Below are positions 31,000 through 43,291 of a stretch of 64,000 bases of DNA, one piece after another. The DNA lies in contig NC_089041.1 in assembly GCF_034140825.1 (NCBI RefSeq), positions 28,905,501-28,969,500 of the forward strand, written 5' to 3'. The stretch comes from Oryza sativa Japonica Group (taxonomy: Eukaryota > Streptophyta > Magnoliopsida > Poales > Poaceae). The first letter of the stretch is position 1, and each line of letters opens with the position of its first letter. The notes under the pieces were generated by a model. That model was given only the letters and a program-made list of their open reading frames with translations, did not search any database and was not told the origin of the DNA. The position numbers and the translations under genes are program-made.

Positions 31000-31195
31000 A
31001 CTGGGTCTTGTGTTGCCAAATGGAAACCTTTTTTCCTTAATGGGCTGGGCCTTGTGTTGACATATGGGCCATTTTTCTCCTAAATAGACTGGGCCCAGTG
31101 GACATATAGGCCCTTTTTCCTAATGGACTGGGTCTTGTGTTGACTAATGGGCCCTTTTCGTGATACACCGGGCCTTGTGTGGACATAGGGCCGTT
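31000..31195. repeat. ~42-bp degenerate minisatellite, five units
   Basis: Units begin CTGGGTCTTGTGTTG or CTGGGCCTTGTGTTGACAT, at about 31001, 31045, 31089, 31128 and 31168, each ending in a GGGCC-T-run. They are imperfect and head to tail. They directly follow the MULE end. Confidence 0.7.
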
Positions 31196-32176
31196 TCAGC
31201 AACTCGTTACTTACTATCCTCTATCGGTTCTCTATTGCAAAAATTTCTTCTTGCTTGCTGCTTTGTTCATGCAACACCCATGTCCCCGAATTCGCCCTAC
31301 TGCAGAAGCTTGGATTGGAGCCAATTTTTCCCTGCCAATATTTTGGCACTACCAAATTTAATACAGCACTAGCGTAAAATTTGACTAGTGAGAGAAAAAT
31401 GGGTAGCAAACCAAACACCCATGTAGCTCCGATCCAAAAAAGCCATAAACATGATGACGTGCCCTTTTCATACTACAGTAGCAAGAACAAATGAACAATT
31501 CCACGGCGTAAACCATTTACTGTCTGTCTGTCCGTAGGGTTATGATTCCCAAATTACGTGCTTGGGTTGGGTTAGACCAAGCATCGCTGCCTGCAAGCAG
31601 CAGCTTTTCTTCAAGGCTGAACTGCTGGAATCAGATCAGAAGTTTTCCGAGTTCACGTGCAATCCAATGCGTCTGAAGGTGAATCACGTTGTTTGCGTGG
31701 ATGGAAAAAATATGTTGCTCCGCCTTATCGTAGACGGACGTGCTGTCTGTCCAGGTTCAATACACTTGCCTATAAAGTATAAACTCCATTCTCTCATGTG
31801 CAATTCGAAATAAACTAGTGATAGTAGTACTGAATAAACAAGTCGTCGACACTGCAGCATTATAGTACTGTACTACATTTCTGAACCGGAAACGGCTGGT
31901 ATACTCGATTGTAGGAACCAAATCGACCAATACATTCCATGCTCTCAAATGGGATGGATATATCAACCTTCGTCTTTCTGCTCGAGCAGTTGAACCGAAC
32001 GCGAGCCACCACCGGTTCTTGAGAAATATCAGGCCTGAACATCGACCCAAGTCCCCGACATGAATACATGATTGATGATTGAGTATGGGTCACTTTACTG
32101 AAGATACGCAATGCGGTGGCTGTTTACAGTTCAGCTCCGGCCAGCTTATCAATGATGGCAGAGCAAATTTCTATTA
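31196..32176. other. Intergenic spacer
   Basis: No gene found. Short open frames lack recognisable features. Confidence 0.4.
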
Positions 32177-32310
32177 CTTTCTCCGTTTTATATTATAAGA
32201 TTTTCTAGTATTACCCACATTAATATATATGTTAATAAATCTAGATATATATATTAACATTTATATAAATAGATAATACTAAATAGTCTTATAATCTGAA
32301 ACGGAATAGG
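32177..32310. mobile_element. Stowaway MITE, 134 bp
   Basis: CTCCGTTTTATATTATAAGA to TCTTATAATCTGAAACGGAA, flanked by TA. Central AATATATATGTTAATAAATC mirrors itself. Non-coding. Confidence 0.75.
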
Positions 32311-33376
32311 TACATTACATATATGCCGTTTCAAGAAGTATATGAAAGCAAAGCCCGTACCATGCCATATTGCCATACACCTAGACGAACAGTCCATCAC
32401 CATGGTTAATCAAGGAGCACGCATCAGCGAAAAGCAGCACACGTATGATATGGGTGGTGCGCATTAGCGTCAAGTATGATGAGGATGGAGCATCAATGAA
32501 AGCATCGGCATGATGTAACGCCACGGAGACATATGCGACGTGGACGTGTCGAGAGTAGCACGAACGCAGACGCTGTTCCTGATTGGATATTTCTTTTTAT
32601 TAGTGTACTAGAACTACTATCTTGCCAATACTTGAAAACTATAATAAACTCCAAATAATTGCGATGATGTTGAAAAATATAGTACTAATAAACTCCAAAT
32701 TATAATTGCGATGATGCACTAGTAACATCACTTACACGTGGGGTCGTACGTTCTCCATTATTGGAGCTGGAAGAATTCTCTGGGCAGCTGCAAACGTAAC
32801 CAAACTCTCTTTGGGCTGGTGGTGGTGGGATCAGAACTCACGTACAACACTGCTGGCCCAATAAGCAAAGATGCCAGATGCACGGGATTTTTCCGGTGGA
32901 TGCCCAAGCATATTCCGAGCAGAAACTGCCGGCTTGCGGCAACCAGAAACTCTCCGGATCCAGCCAGGAAAACGAAGGAATTTTACTACTTCGTCCGAAA
33001 TTATAGACGGACAAATCCATACTGGAAGGAGTACGACACGCTAAGCTCGTAGCGAGAAATCTGCGGGCAATCGAGCCGTGGAATCGTGGTTTTGCCGTGT
33101 GCGCGGCGCGCCGCACCGTACGCGCATGCGTACGTGGTCCAGGAACCAGGAGAGCGGTCGCCCACACGTACGGCGCTCACATGGATCGAGCCGCGCGTAC
33201 GGGGGAACAGCGACTAGCCTCCCTCCCTCCCACCCACGGCGCGGCGGCACACGGCCCATCCGCATCCGCGTTCGCGCTACGTTGTCGTACACGAATCATC
33301 GTGTGGTTGGGACTTGCTTGGGCGCGGTTGGGTCACGTTTCAGGCTTCAAACAGTTGAGTTTGAGAGATACGGTAC
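32311..33376. other. Intergenic spacer
   Basis: Includes a GC-richer patch (33060-33300) that has open frames on both strands but no recognisable protein. Nothing annotated. Confidence 0.4.
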
Positions 33377-35080
33377 GAGAAGATTTTTTTTTTCACTTAT
33401 TCCTTTTTCACGAACACACAAAAGGTTTACACGTTAATATATTAGAAGAAAAAGAGTTTTTATTAAATAATGCAATCAATCAGACTGGCTTATGCCAATG
33501 AAAGAGAGAAAAAGAAAAACAAAAACCGAAGCCAGGAAAAGATTACTACCGCGGTTAAACGCAACTCCTAATAGCGGGAAGGGGCAGAGCCACGCTACAC
33601 TCCCAACAAATTCCCAAAAGCGGCAACGCCAGCTAGAGGCCACATATTACCCTCCGAAAGGATGGACTACAGCACCGAGATCGAAGAGAGCGCGGAGTTG
33701 AAAACCCTAGAGTTTCATTCCTTCCATAGCTACCAAGAGAACAGGAGAACCAGGGAGTCAAAATTGGCGTAGAGATGCTCAGGCAAGCAGGCCCTGGAGG
33801 AAGACCACCAGTCCTGGAGCTAGCTGCCACGGGAGGGGGAGAGAGCAATTCAGCCAGGAGTGATAACACATGGAGCCAGACTTGCCGAGTGAACACACAA
33901 TCGAGAAGGATGTGGTTCGCCGTCTCAAGCTCCTGATCGCAAAAGGGGCAGGCCAAGTGGCCATCGATGCCACACTTCTGGAGGAGGTTGCCGTCCAGTA
34001 GCGCTACTGAAATGCAAAAAAAAAAGAACATGTATTTAGCAGGACCCTTTGCATGTCAGAGGAGATCAACACATGCAAAAAAGTGTTGGCCATAGAAGAA
34101 CGCCTGGTACACCGAACGCACCGAGTAGCGCTGGTCACTCATCCAACGCCACACAAGACGATCCCCGATGCCCGACAAGAGCTGTATGTGAAGCACCACA
34201 TCCCAAATAAGAAGAAACTAGGAGATGACATGGACAGTGAGGGCGCCGCGGATGTCAGAAACCCAGGAATTGTTCGCCAAACAGGCCAAAAGCAACTGTG
34301 CGTGAGCCTCAAAGGCGTTGGGGCACGCCGAAGAGGAGATCTCGAACCAAGGAGGCCACCGAGCGGTCGTCGATCCATTGTTCAAACCAAAAAGAGTATT
34401 GACTCGCCATCTCCCGGCATGAAGAAGGTGGACGCCTCGAACATGTCGAAAATGGTCTGCTCGGCTGGGGCCTTCAGGCCATCCCAGTAGGGATGCTCTG
34501 AACGCTGAAGCCAGAGCCAACGAATACACAGGGGCACAGGGCAAACCCTGCCATCCTAAGATCATGAATTCCCAAACCACTAAAAGCTTTGGGACGACAG
34601 TCATTCGTCCAGAACACTCGGCACTGCCCCCATGAGCCGAGTCCATACCCGTCCACAAGAAGGCGCGACGCTTCTTATCAATGGCCTTAATAACCTGGAC
34701 TGGAAGGCAGGATCACCATAGACACATGGACTGAATTGGAGGAGAGAACCGACTGGACCAGCATAGAGCAACCAACCAGAGTGGTGAGTCGTCCCTTCTA
34801 TGGTGGAAGTCGATGGAAGACTTTATCCACAAACGGTTGCAGGGCCGTCTTTGGCAACTTGCGAACGGACAGCGGAATGCTGAGGTAGGTGCAAGGAAAA
34901 TAAAAAATCGAGCAAGGAAAGCAAGGCTGAACCAGTTCCAGGTCCTTAGCCGAGCAACAGATCGGAGTAACCAAGCATTTGGCAAAGTTGGTGCGTAGCC
35001 CGGACGCTGCACTAAAGACGGAAAGGATGCTCTGGATGAACTCAAGATTAAGGCATTGATGCGGTACAAGATTAACATGT
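33377..35080 (-). mobile_element. Decayed, 5'-truncated LINE
   Basis: Minus-strand frames contain the C-terminal part of a plant L1-type LINE protein. At 33950-33870 a zinc-binding RT tail reads ACPFCDQELETANHILLDCV then FTRQVW. At 34590-34540 KLLVVWEFMILGWQ has a GLGIHDLRMAG version in another frame. Around 34260-34220 RGALTVHVIS is seen. Around 34880-34790 lies the end of the RT domain (SVRKLPKTALQPFVDK-like in mixed frames). Several frame changes break it. A T-run at about 33377-33390 would be its poly(A) tail. No ORF1 or endonuclease remains. Confidence 0.7.
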
Positions 35081-37882
35081 ACTTAGTAGTGATAGACTGA
35101 TGAGTAGGTACTTTTTTTTAATGTAAATTTAATAACTCTTAGTATCTAGATACTATGAGATACTAAATTTAATACTAAATTTTGGTTCCTCATAATATCT
35201 TCCCAAGAATTGTAAAATTACTCTAGACTGCTAGCCTCACATAGTAGCAGGCTGCAAGAAATAGGCCACACCGAACGGGACTTCACGGTTGTACTGCATC
35301 TGTGACTGTGACGATGGCGAGGCTTAATTTCGTGGATCTCGAACCTTCTTAATCTTGTTTTCTCGCATGACAAACAAACGAAAACAGGTGGAGCTACTGA
35401 ATCATTAGCCTTTTGTTACCAAAACAGAAAAAAAAAACTGAATCATTAGCCTTTTTCTATGGTGGCGAGACACGTACGGCCGGCCCGTGCGACGTGCCAA
35501 GGGCTAAACTGTGGCCGTGACGCGGTGCACGGTAGAAAAAAAAATTGCACCGTAGTAGGAGTAACAATTATCACCAAACAATATTAGCAAGTACGCTTTG
35601 CGAATGCCTTTGTTGGTATGATCACGACGTCGCGACGTTGATAACATAGAGTAAGGGGCCATGACGTATTTCGATTTGACATAAACGACAATACAAAATT
35701 GTTTTCAACTTTTTTAGTGAAACAGACAGCTGATTCCACCCTCTAATTGGGTGTCATTTTCCAGCGGGCGGCGGTCGATCTGCTAGATTTGATCAATCGT
35801 GGATTCATCAGTGAATTCGTGGAAAAACTGGGGTAATTTGTGAGGTCAAAAGAGAGCTAAACGGTACAGTAATATCTCAGGAAACCACCAGGAAAGATCG
35901 ATGACGTTGATGCTTCATAGATAGGGTAATTAATTAGCAGCTGTATATTGGGAGGACTTTGGTCCTTTTTGGCTGCATGCTTGGAAGAAGAAGAAGAAAC
36001 AACGTGTACAATGCGCAAAAACAGTGACAGTTAAATTGTTGGTCCATTATTTATTTATTTCCTGGACATATGGACTTGGTACAGTTCCTTAACTCGGACA
36101 AAACACATGGAAATTCCAAGCCGCCGAAATACACTGGAGAGTTTAGTTGATACTAGATCGAACATGATGTTTTTCTTCTCGATCGGCGGCTACTAATTAT
36201 TTTCTCAAAGAAATGTTCGTAGTACATACGAAGTAGACTATAGAGTACGTTTTACTAGTTAGAGTACTTGGAAGAGAAGGTGCAAGACGTGCACAGTACG
36301 TGTAGGGAGGATGAAGCAACAGTCCAAACCGCCAGGGCGACGGTAGCACGCCATATACTTGTTTTTTTGAGAGAAGAACTATGTATATATGAGTACTTGT
36401 CCATGTTGCCAGCAACGTATCAGTTGTGGACCACAATTATCATTTGATAAGCTTGTTCAATTCTCATTACAACAGCTGGAACCTTACATGATCAAACAAA
36501 GCAGCCAGCTACTGTACGCTCCTCTGTTTGACCGAAATCACCATCTGAAGCTGGAAATCTGCATTTGCCAATGCCATAAGCTTGCATTCCCAATTCGTCG
36601 AGCTTGCCGGCCGGTTTCATGCATCTGCCAATTGCTCATCCACGCAATTGCCGAATGCATGTGACACTCTGCCCGGCTTGAGCAAATATCGGGGAGAGAA
36701 TTAAACACTCTAGCTACTAGATTGGGCCAAAAGACGTTTTTAGTGTGAACTATTTTCTGGTTCCGCTTTGCACAACCAAATCACCTTGTCATGGTCATCC
36801 CTGTTTCGTTTTCAGAGACTCCGACCCATTGAGAGACGAACAAGTACACTCCATACCCTTCATGATAGTTTCACAACACCCATTGTACAGCTAGAGACCG
36901 ATAAAGATCACTAGCTAGTACAATGAATCTAGATAGAAGATACTTTCTAATACAACGAATCTGAACATATACAGATTAATTATTTTTAAGATAAAAGAAG
37001 TGAGTAGAACTTCGGTAGAAACAAGGTACTCGTGTTCATATAATAATATAAACGATCACGTTTTTACTGTCTTTCGTAAAAGAAAAGAAAAGGAAAACAG
37101 AAGAGGCATTGAAAAGGAAAGGGTGGATTTGTGCTGCATGCTGTTTTCCCGTGGTGAAAATGGAACCGTGCAACAGGTGGGAATCCTCCGCGTCGTTGGA
37201 CGCATACGTACGTGATGCTCCCCTTTGCGTCCGTCTGCTCCACGAGTTGTATCTCTATCGATCCTCTCTTTCTCGAGTTGTGCGATGCAGATATCGGACG
37301 GATGGATATATCTGTGACGGTACGCGACTGTAGATCTATATATATCTAGATTTTCGCTTTGAGATGTTTGTGTCACTTGTGTGACGTATACGGGCTTCGA
37401 AACGTTTTAAACTCGACTATACGAAAGGACTTCGATCTTTATGGTGCTGGAAAGTATTTTTGCCAGCAATGCAAAGACGCCTTGCTTAAATGTTTGTTTT
37501 AAAATTGCACTTGTTCCAACTGGAGCTTAAATGTTCGCTTAAGTGAAACAAACATTGCTGTTCTACATCAATAACACCTTCCAAATGGTACTATTTCGGG
37601 CATCAATTTATTCCTACTCGATCAGTGCTACCCAACCAGTCCACTACAATAATTTATTTAAGTGTTTTTCTTTTCAAAAGAACAATTTAATTAGAGGCGT
37701 TTTTTTCCTAAAAAAAGAACAATTCATAATCGTTTCTTCTCTGCACCAAACACGCACGACAGCACACATGATTTTAATTTTAATTTGAAAATCAGAACAG
37801 TACACATAATCATAAGACGTAACTATACAGCTAGTGGTACCACTCCATCTAAGAGAGATACTATCCACTTATACTTTAAATG
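35081..37882. other. Intergenic spacer
   Basis: No gene or clear element in about 2.8 kb. It is AT-rich with scattered short open frames of no recognisable character. Confidence 0.4.
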
Positions 37883-38475
37883 CAATTTTCTCTTAAAATA
37901 CTCATCCGATATACGATCCGATTGCACCGTTGTGTTCGTAACAATTAATTCTTTATAACAAGATCTTACATGATTATATTTTGATGAAAAATTATAAATT
38001 ACTTTTATCATATATCTAAATTACTTCTTAGACATATAAAAATAAATTCAATAAAGCCTAAAAGTAATTTACATATATTATAGAAGTAACTTATAATAAA
38101 AAGAAAGTAACTCTAATGAATGCCTTTTTTCATTGGACGTGAAGTCATATTTTTATCCCTACAACGAATTTACTTCTAATGTCGTGACAAAGTTACTTCT
38201 GTTTTGTTTTTAAGTTACTTTTATAATATATGTGCATTACTTTTAGACTTTATTGAATTTACTTTTATATGTCTAAGAAGTAATTTAGTTAAATCTAAAA
38301 GTAACTTATATACATGATAAAAGTAACTTATATATATAATAAAAGTAATTTATAAATATAAATATTTTTTTATCATAATATAATCATGTAAGATCTTGTT
38401 ATGAAAATTTAATTGTAACAAACACAATGGCGTAATTGGATTGTAGATCGGATAAATAATTTGAGAGAAAACTTT
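37883..38475. mobile_element. Long-arm foldback element, ~590 bp
   Basis: TTTTCTCTTAAAATACTCAT with CCGATATACGATCC at the left pairs with GGATCGGATAAATAATTTGA at the right. Arms over 200 bp carry repeated AAAGTAACTT/AAGTTACTTT words. Left TTATAACAAGATCTTACATG matches right CATGTAAGATCTTGTTATGA. Non-coding; superfamily not assigned. Confidence 0.75.
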
Positions 38476-38673
38476 GTTTGAAGAGGAAAAATACATGCAT
38501 GTCTATTAAAAAAATGCATGCATGTAGTACGAGTACGATGTAGTAGACTCCACGTCTTCTCCATATTTAGGCGTCGCTGGTTAAGGCAAAAACGGGAGGC
38601 CTCTCTAAATAGATTTTATGATAATCATATAATAGCAACGCAATCACACCGTATACGAACACCACTAAACATA

Positions 38674-38730
38674 ATCCCTCCGTCCCATAATATAGCAACG
38701 GGTACTAGGTTGCTATATTATGGGAGAGAG
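38674..38730. mobile_element. Miniature Stowaway hairpin upstream of CIPK29
   Basis: CCCTCCGTCCCATAATATAG then CAAC, inverted after a 9-base loop (38700-38708). The exact 16-bp arms are 38684-38699 and 38709-38724. Only about 57 bp in all. It sits about 140 bases before the CIPK29 TATA-like box. Confidence 0.7.
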
Positions 38731-38867
38731 TAATAAACATTGATAAGTACGTGTTGTGATGACGTGAACTTTCTCGGTTGCTACCATTGCCAATGTGCCG
38801 TCGGGCCCACCCGGCAGTGTCACCGAGAGAGTCCCGTCTCCTCCCGCAGCGACCAACCGCGAGACGG

Positions 38868-38874
38868 ATAAATA
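38868..38874 (+). promoter_or_regulatory. TATA-like box of CIPK29
   Basis: ATAAATA in a GC-rich context 194 bases before the ATG, giving a plausible leader of about 165 bases. Confidence 0.45.
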
Positions 38875-39067
38875 CCGCCACGCGCTCGCACCCAAATCTT
38901 CTCCAACTCAAAACGAGCCCCCAAATCCCAGAGAGGAGTCGCGAGCTTTTCATCAATCCTCTGATTTTCCCCCAGGTTTCCCCACCCGCAAAGAGCCTCA
39001 AAATTCCCCCTCCTCTGTCGCGACCGATCGCGACGACGGCGCCGGACGAGCAGACACCGCCGCCACG

Positions 39068-40399
39068 ATGCCGCCCTCCACCGGCTCCGTCCCACCCGCC
39101 GCATCAACGCCGGCGGCTGGGGACGAGGCCACCGCCGCCGGGAGGGTACTCCTCGGCAGGTACGAGCTCGGCGGCCTCCTCGGCCGCGGCGCCTCCGCCA
39201 AGGTGTACCTCGCCCGCGACCTCCTCACCGGCCGCGACGTCGCCATCAAGTCCTTCCCCAACCCCCGCCACGGCGGCGGCCTCCGCGGCGGCGAGGAGGA
39301 TGTCCTCCTCCGCCCCGCGCCCATCGAGCGGGAGGCGGCCATTCTCCCCAGGCTGCGCCACCGCCACGTGATGCGCCTCCGCGAGATTCTGGCCACGCGC
39401 AAGAAGGTCCACTTCGTCCTCGACCTCGCCGCCGGCGGCGAGCTCTTCTCCCTGCTCGACGCGTCCGGCCGCATGACGGAGGACCTCGCGCGGCACTACT
39501 TCCGGCAGCTCATCTCCGCCGTCCGGTACTGCCACTCCCGTGGCGTGTACCACCGCGACATCAAGCCGGAGAACCTCCTCCTCGACGACGCGGGCGACCT
39601 CAAGGTGGCCGACTTCGGCCTCGGCGCCGTCGCCGACGGCGCCCTCCACCACACCCTCTGCGGCACCCCGGCCTACGTGGCGCCGGAGATCCTGTCGAGG
39701 AAGGGGTACAACCCAGCGAAGGTGGACATCTGGTCCTGCGGCGTCGTCCTCTTCGTGCTCGCCGCGGGGTACCTCCCCTTCAACGACGCCAGCCTCGTCA
39801 ACATGTACCGCAAGATCTACGCCGGCAAGTTCCGGTGCCCGGCCTGGTTCTCGCCGGAGCTCCGGTGCCTGGTCCGCCGCATCCTGGACCCCAACCCGGC
39901 GACCCGCATTGACACGGAGGAGATCATCACCCACCCGTGGTTCCGCCAGGACGCGAGCCACTTCGCGATGGCGCAGCTGATGCAGCACGGCCACGACGAG
40001 GAGGCCAAATTCAAGACCGAGTTCAAGGAGGACGACATGGCCCGGGACATGACGGCGTTCGACATACTCGCATGCTCCCCTGGCTCCGACCTCTCCGGCC
40101 TCTTCGGCGCCGAGCCGGGGAAGGAGCGGGTGTTCGTCGGCGAGCCGGCGGCGGCGGTGCTATCCCGAGTGGAGGAGGCCGGGAAGAAGGAAGGGTACAT
40201 GGTAACGAGAGAAGGGAAGAAGGGCACCGGGCCGGTGTACGTGAAAGGCGAGAACGGCGGCATTGTGGCCAAGGTCTGCGTGTTCAAGATCGCCGACGCG
40301 GTGTCCGTCGTCGAGGTGGTGAAAGGCTACGGCGCCGAGGCCGCCCGGTTCTGGAAGGCCAGGCTCGAGCCGGCGATGAAGCCTCCGGCAGCCATCTGA
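39068..40399 (+). CDS. CIPK29: CBL-interacting protein kinase (CIPK29)
   Basis: An intronless, GC-rich gene for a 443-residue Ser/Thr kinase of the SnRK3 family, which CBL calcium sensors activate. The kinase domain is about 32-292: Gly loop GRGASAKV (39-46), Lys61, catalytic HRD 162-164 in YHRDIKPENL, DFG 182-184, APE 205-207. The regulatory half has the CBL-binding NAF/FISL motif as TAFDILACSPGSDLSGLF (329-346; Asn replaced by Thr), then a PPI-type phosphatase-binding region from about 353. The activation loop keeps the Thr (T196) and Tyr203, but the usual Ser after DFG is Gly186 and the loop is four residues shorter than in CIPK2. ATG 39068 is the first in-frame ATG, though the frame is open for 91 codons upstream. 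The name is from recall of the rice CIPK set. Confidence 0.92.
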   Translation: MPPSTGSVPPAASTPAAGDEATAAGRVLLGRYELGGLLGRGASAKVYLARDLLTGRDVAIKSFPNPRHGGGLRGGEEDVLLRPAPIEREAAILPRLRHRHVMRLREILATRKKVHFVLDLAAGGELFSLLDASGRMTEDLARHYFRQLISAVRYCHSRGVYHRDIKPENLLLDDAGDLKVADFGLGAVADGALHHTLCGTPAYVAPEILSRKGYNPAKVDIWSCGVVLFVLAAGYLPFNDASLVNMYRKIYAGKFRCPAWFSPELRCLVRRILDPNPATRIDTEEIITHPWFRQDASHFAMAQLMQHGHDEEAKFKTEFKEDDMARDMTAFDILACSPGSDLSGLFGAEPGKERVFVGEPAAAVLSRVEEAGKKEGYMVTREGKKGTGPVYVKGENGGIVAKVCVFKIADAVSVVEVVKGYGAEAARFWKARLEPAMKPPAAI

Positions 40400-41029
40400 G
40401 CTGCCGACGAGAGGGTGAGCTGGTTCGTTGCCGCGTGCTTGCAAATTGCAATCGAGATTTGTTCTTGTGTTGTTCAGTGTAACCGTGTGAGTGATGTCTC
40501 CCGTCGGCGAATTGTTTGGGTTTTTTTGGGATGTATTTGTTCATGGACGGCGTCATGGAGGTGGTATGTAAGCACGATTTGGTGATGTCTGGGCTGGAAA
40601 ATAAGAGGCAAAAAATTCCCTGCTATGATGAGCGGACAAGAATACAAGATACTGAAGTTCGTCGACTCGTCGGCGTCAGATGACACAGGATGGACGAAAA
40701 TCTTGCCTCTCTTGTGGACGAGAGCTGCCGTTCGACTTTTCCTCCCTCGATCGATTGCCCGATAAAACAGTCGACCAGTTCTTAGTTTACACAGCTTCTC
40801 ATGGAACGATGCCAATTGGTTCGCTGAAAATTGTTGGAAGCCAGAGTCAGCTATGCAAGTGGCGTTAAAAAAAAAACAGAGTCAGCTATACAAGTTGCTG
40901 CTGGTGCGAACCCGTCGCGGATGGGCAGAGAGAGAGGCTGGCACTGCGCTTTTGTGGCGGTTCTCGCTATCATCGTGTCGTGCGTACCTCGAACGCGTCA
41001 TCGGAACACCGTTCAGAGGCTACTGTCTA
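40400..41029. other. 3' flank of CIPK29
   Basis: Presumed 3'UTR, then spacer. No other gene. Confidence 0.5.
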
Positions 41030-41274
41030 CTCCCTCCATCTATAAAAAAAAAAAAAGACAAACCGTGGTTTTCGTGTCTAACGTTTGACCGTCCGTCTTA
41101 TTTAAAAAATTTATGAAAAAAAATTAAAAAGACAAGTCATGCATAAAATATTAATTATGTTTTATTATCTAACAACAATAAAAATACAAATTATAAAAAA
41201 ATTTTATATAAGACGGACAGTTGAAGTTGGACACGAAAATCTAGGATTTACCTTTTTTTCTTGGACTGAGGAAG
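41030..41274. mobile_element. Stowaway-like MITE
   Basis: CTCCCTCCATCTATAAAAAA at the left, TTCTTGGACTGAGGAAG at the right, flanked by TA. Inner TTTGACCGTCCGTCTTATTT pairs with ATAAGACGGACAG. Confidence 0.65.
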
Positions 41275-43291
41275 TACTAGGCGCCACTTGCAAAAGGGAA
41301 CATTATCCCCTACCTAACGTTGTTCTTTCTCCAGGCTTCAGCAGCCATCCGTTCGTTTGGGCTCCTTTAGAACGTATAAGAAATTAAGAAAAAAAAATGG
41401 AAAAATAGAAAAAAAAACACAGTAATTAAATGTCATGCTATATGAAATCTGACATAAACTCAAAATAAAGACATTTGTCAAATTAGTCGTTTGGATACTT
41501 CACAGGAAGAAGAAAAGGCATTAGAGTAGTCTTAGACTTCTCAAAAGGAATTCAAACTATGAGGTTTGAGATCATGTTTAAAATTGTTCATAGTAGGAGC
41601 TGGGGGATGATAAGAGGGCCGGCGAGTCGATGTGTGCATTATCGGGTAGCTTCGAGATCTGATCTGATATGATATCTCCATGGATGATGATACTAGCACG
41701 GGGTGACCTGGACTGTAGCGATAGGCCACACCTACTGTTTGGCCGTGCTCTAGGCGCTGATCACCAGAGTACATGTTGGTACAGTTGCCATGTGACCTGG
41801 TCGTTGGATTGGCCCTGCGTGAGAGCAGTATAATAGGGGCTATAAAAAGATTTATAAAAAGATTGAATGCTGAGGTAGATGAAAGAAGAGAGAAAAGATG
41901 AAAAACGAGCTATAAACCTAACACAGATTTAGACATAGAAAAAAAATATATAAGACAAACAAGTAAAGAGCTAACCACTATATTTGCATGCAAGAGACTG
42001 CATGCAGCCATGAACCTGACCACCGCCCGGCCCGGTCCCGTTGGCCCCATGCCCCGGCGCAACCGGACGCCGACGCTTTTCCTGCGCTTTATTGCGGTGG
42101 TCCGCCGCCACCCTCGCCGTCGGCCTCAGCTCCCGGAGGCGTTGCCGTGCACGGGTTCGTGTGACGGCGATCGCCTGGCGGCATGACAAGTTCAAAATGT
42201 AATGTACATGCCGATCCAAGTTCAGATAACTGTAAAAGGACGCCAATCGGTTTCAATTCGCAAGCGCGTAAAAGTTCAGTGTCCAGTCGGATTGATGGCG
42301 AGAATAATAATGCGTGGTGTTCTAATTTCCTCTCTGATGGCGAAGCCTGTGGCCGAGATAACCTCTTCGAAGAGGTGTAGTTATCCAGCAGGGCCTTATT
42401 TATGGCCAAGTGATAAATTCTACGTACATTTCTATGAATGGATGTCAGTTCACGATTGTACTATCAATTGAAATCCGACGTCTCACTAATCCTGAAATGT
42501 AACAACCAATAATGTTAGTAAGGAGGATCACGGTGATAAAAGAAGTGCTCCAAATCATTCTCACATCAAAATGGTACAAAGCGATCAACTGGAATCGTCA
42601 AAACTTGTGGATGTCACAAAACTACTGATCAACGAAATGGCACACTTAGCTACTGATGAATAGTGAGCGAATACAACGCTAGAGTAGATGCCACGAATTT
42701 TCACAGGCTCCTTGTTTCAAGCCAATACTCCTATAGTCTGTCATCAACACATCTCCACGTTGTTACCTGGGTTGATGCCGTCAGAGGGAGCTTCATGATG
42801 GTGCAGAGTTGGAGCTCGGCTGCTTGGGACTGTAGTACCACAGAGGGCGGGAGGTGGAGGGACGAGACGAACGGACGAGCCGGCGTCCCCGACCCTTCAT
42901 TTCATGTTATATAATGTCTGTAGCATCAAATATATTATCACATGAGAAAAATCTGATATGGCAAGAGAGTTAACGAGGGGAGAGGTAAAAAGATGAAGAA
43001 AAAATTTCTTATGCAAGAAACCATTTCTACACAAGAATTAAGAATGAAAACAAGAGGATAGGTAGATAAAAAAAAAAGATAAAGGAGATGATTAGATGAT
43101 AATTTAATTTGAAGACACCATCCATTGGATTCGTAGTTTCTATGCATGGTGTCTATATAACATGGTAAATATGAAAAATACTTTATAGTTTCTGGGTTGG
43201 GGATGGCCTAAGAGAGAGGGGAGGAAGTAAGGCTAGACCCAAAAAAAAAGCGCTCGTCGGTAGCTAGCTTACTCAGCTCGTGGCTAGTTTC
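41275..43291. other. Intergenic spacer
   Basis: No gene. GGGCTCCTTTAGAACGTAT at about 41358 looks like one end of the MITE family seen whole at 44518. The GC-rich patch at 42010-42130 has no recognisable product. Confidence 0.4.

Noticed and set aside
33078-33501. Open frames in the GC-rich patch at 33.1-33.4 kb
   Set aside because: Opposite-strand frames of similar length without protein features.
39104-39994. 296-codon antisense frame over CIPK29
   Set aside because: GC-rich shadow of the kinase; no recognisable motif.
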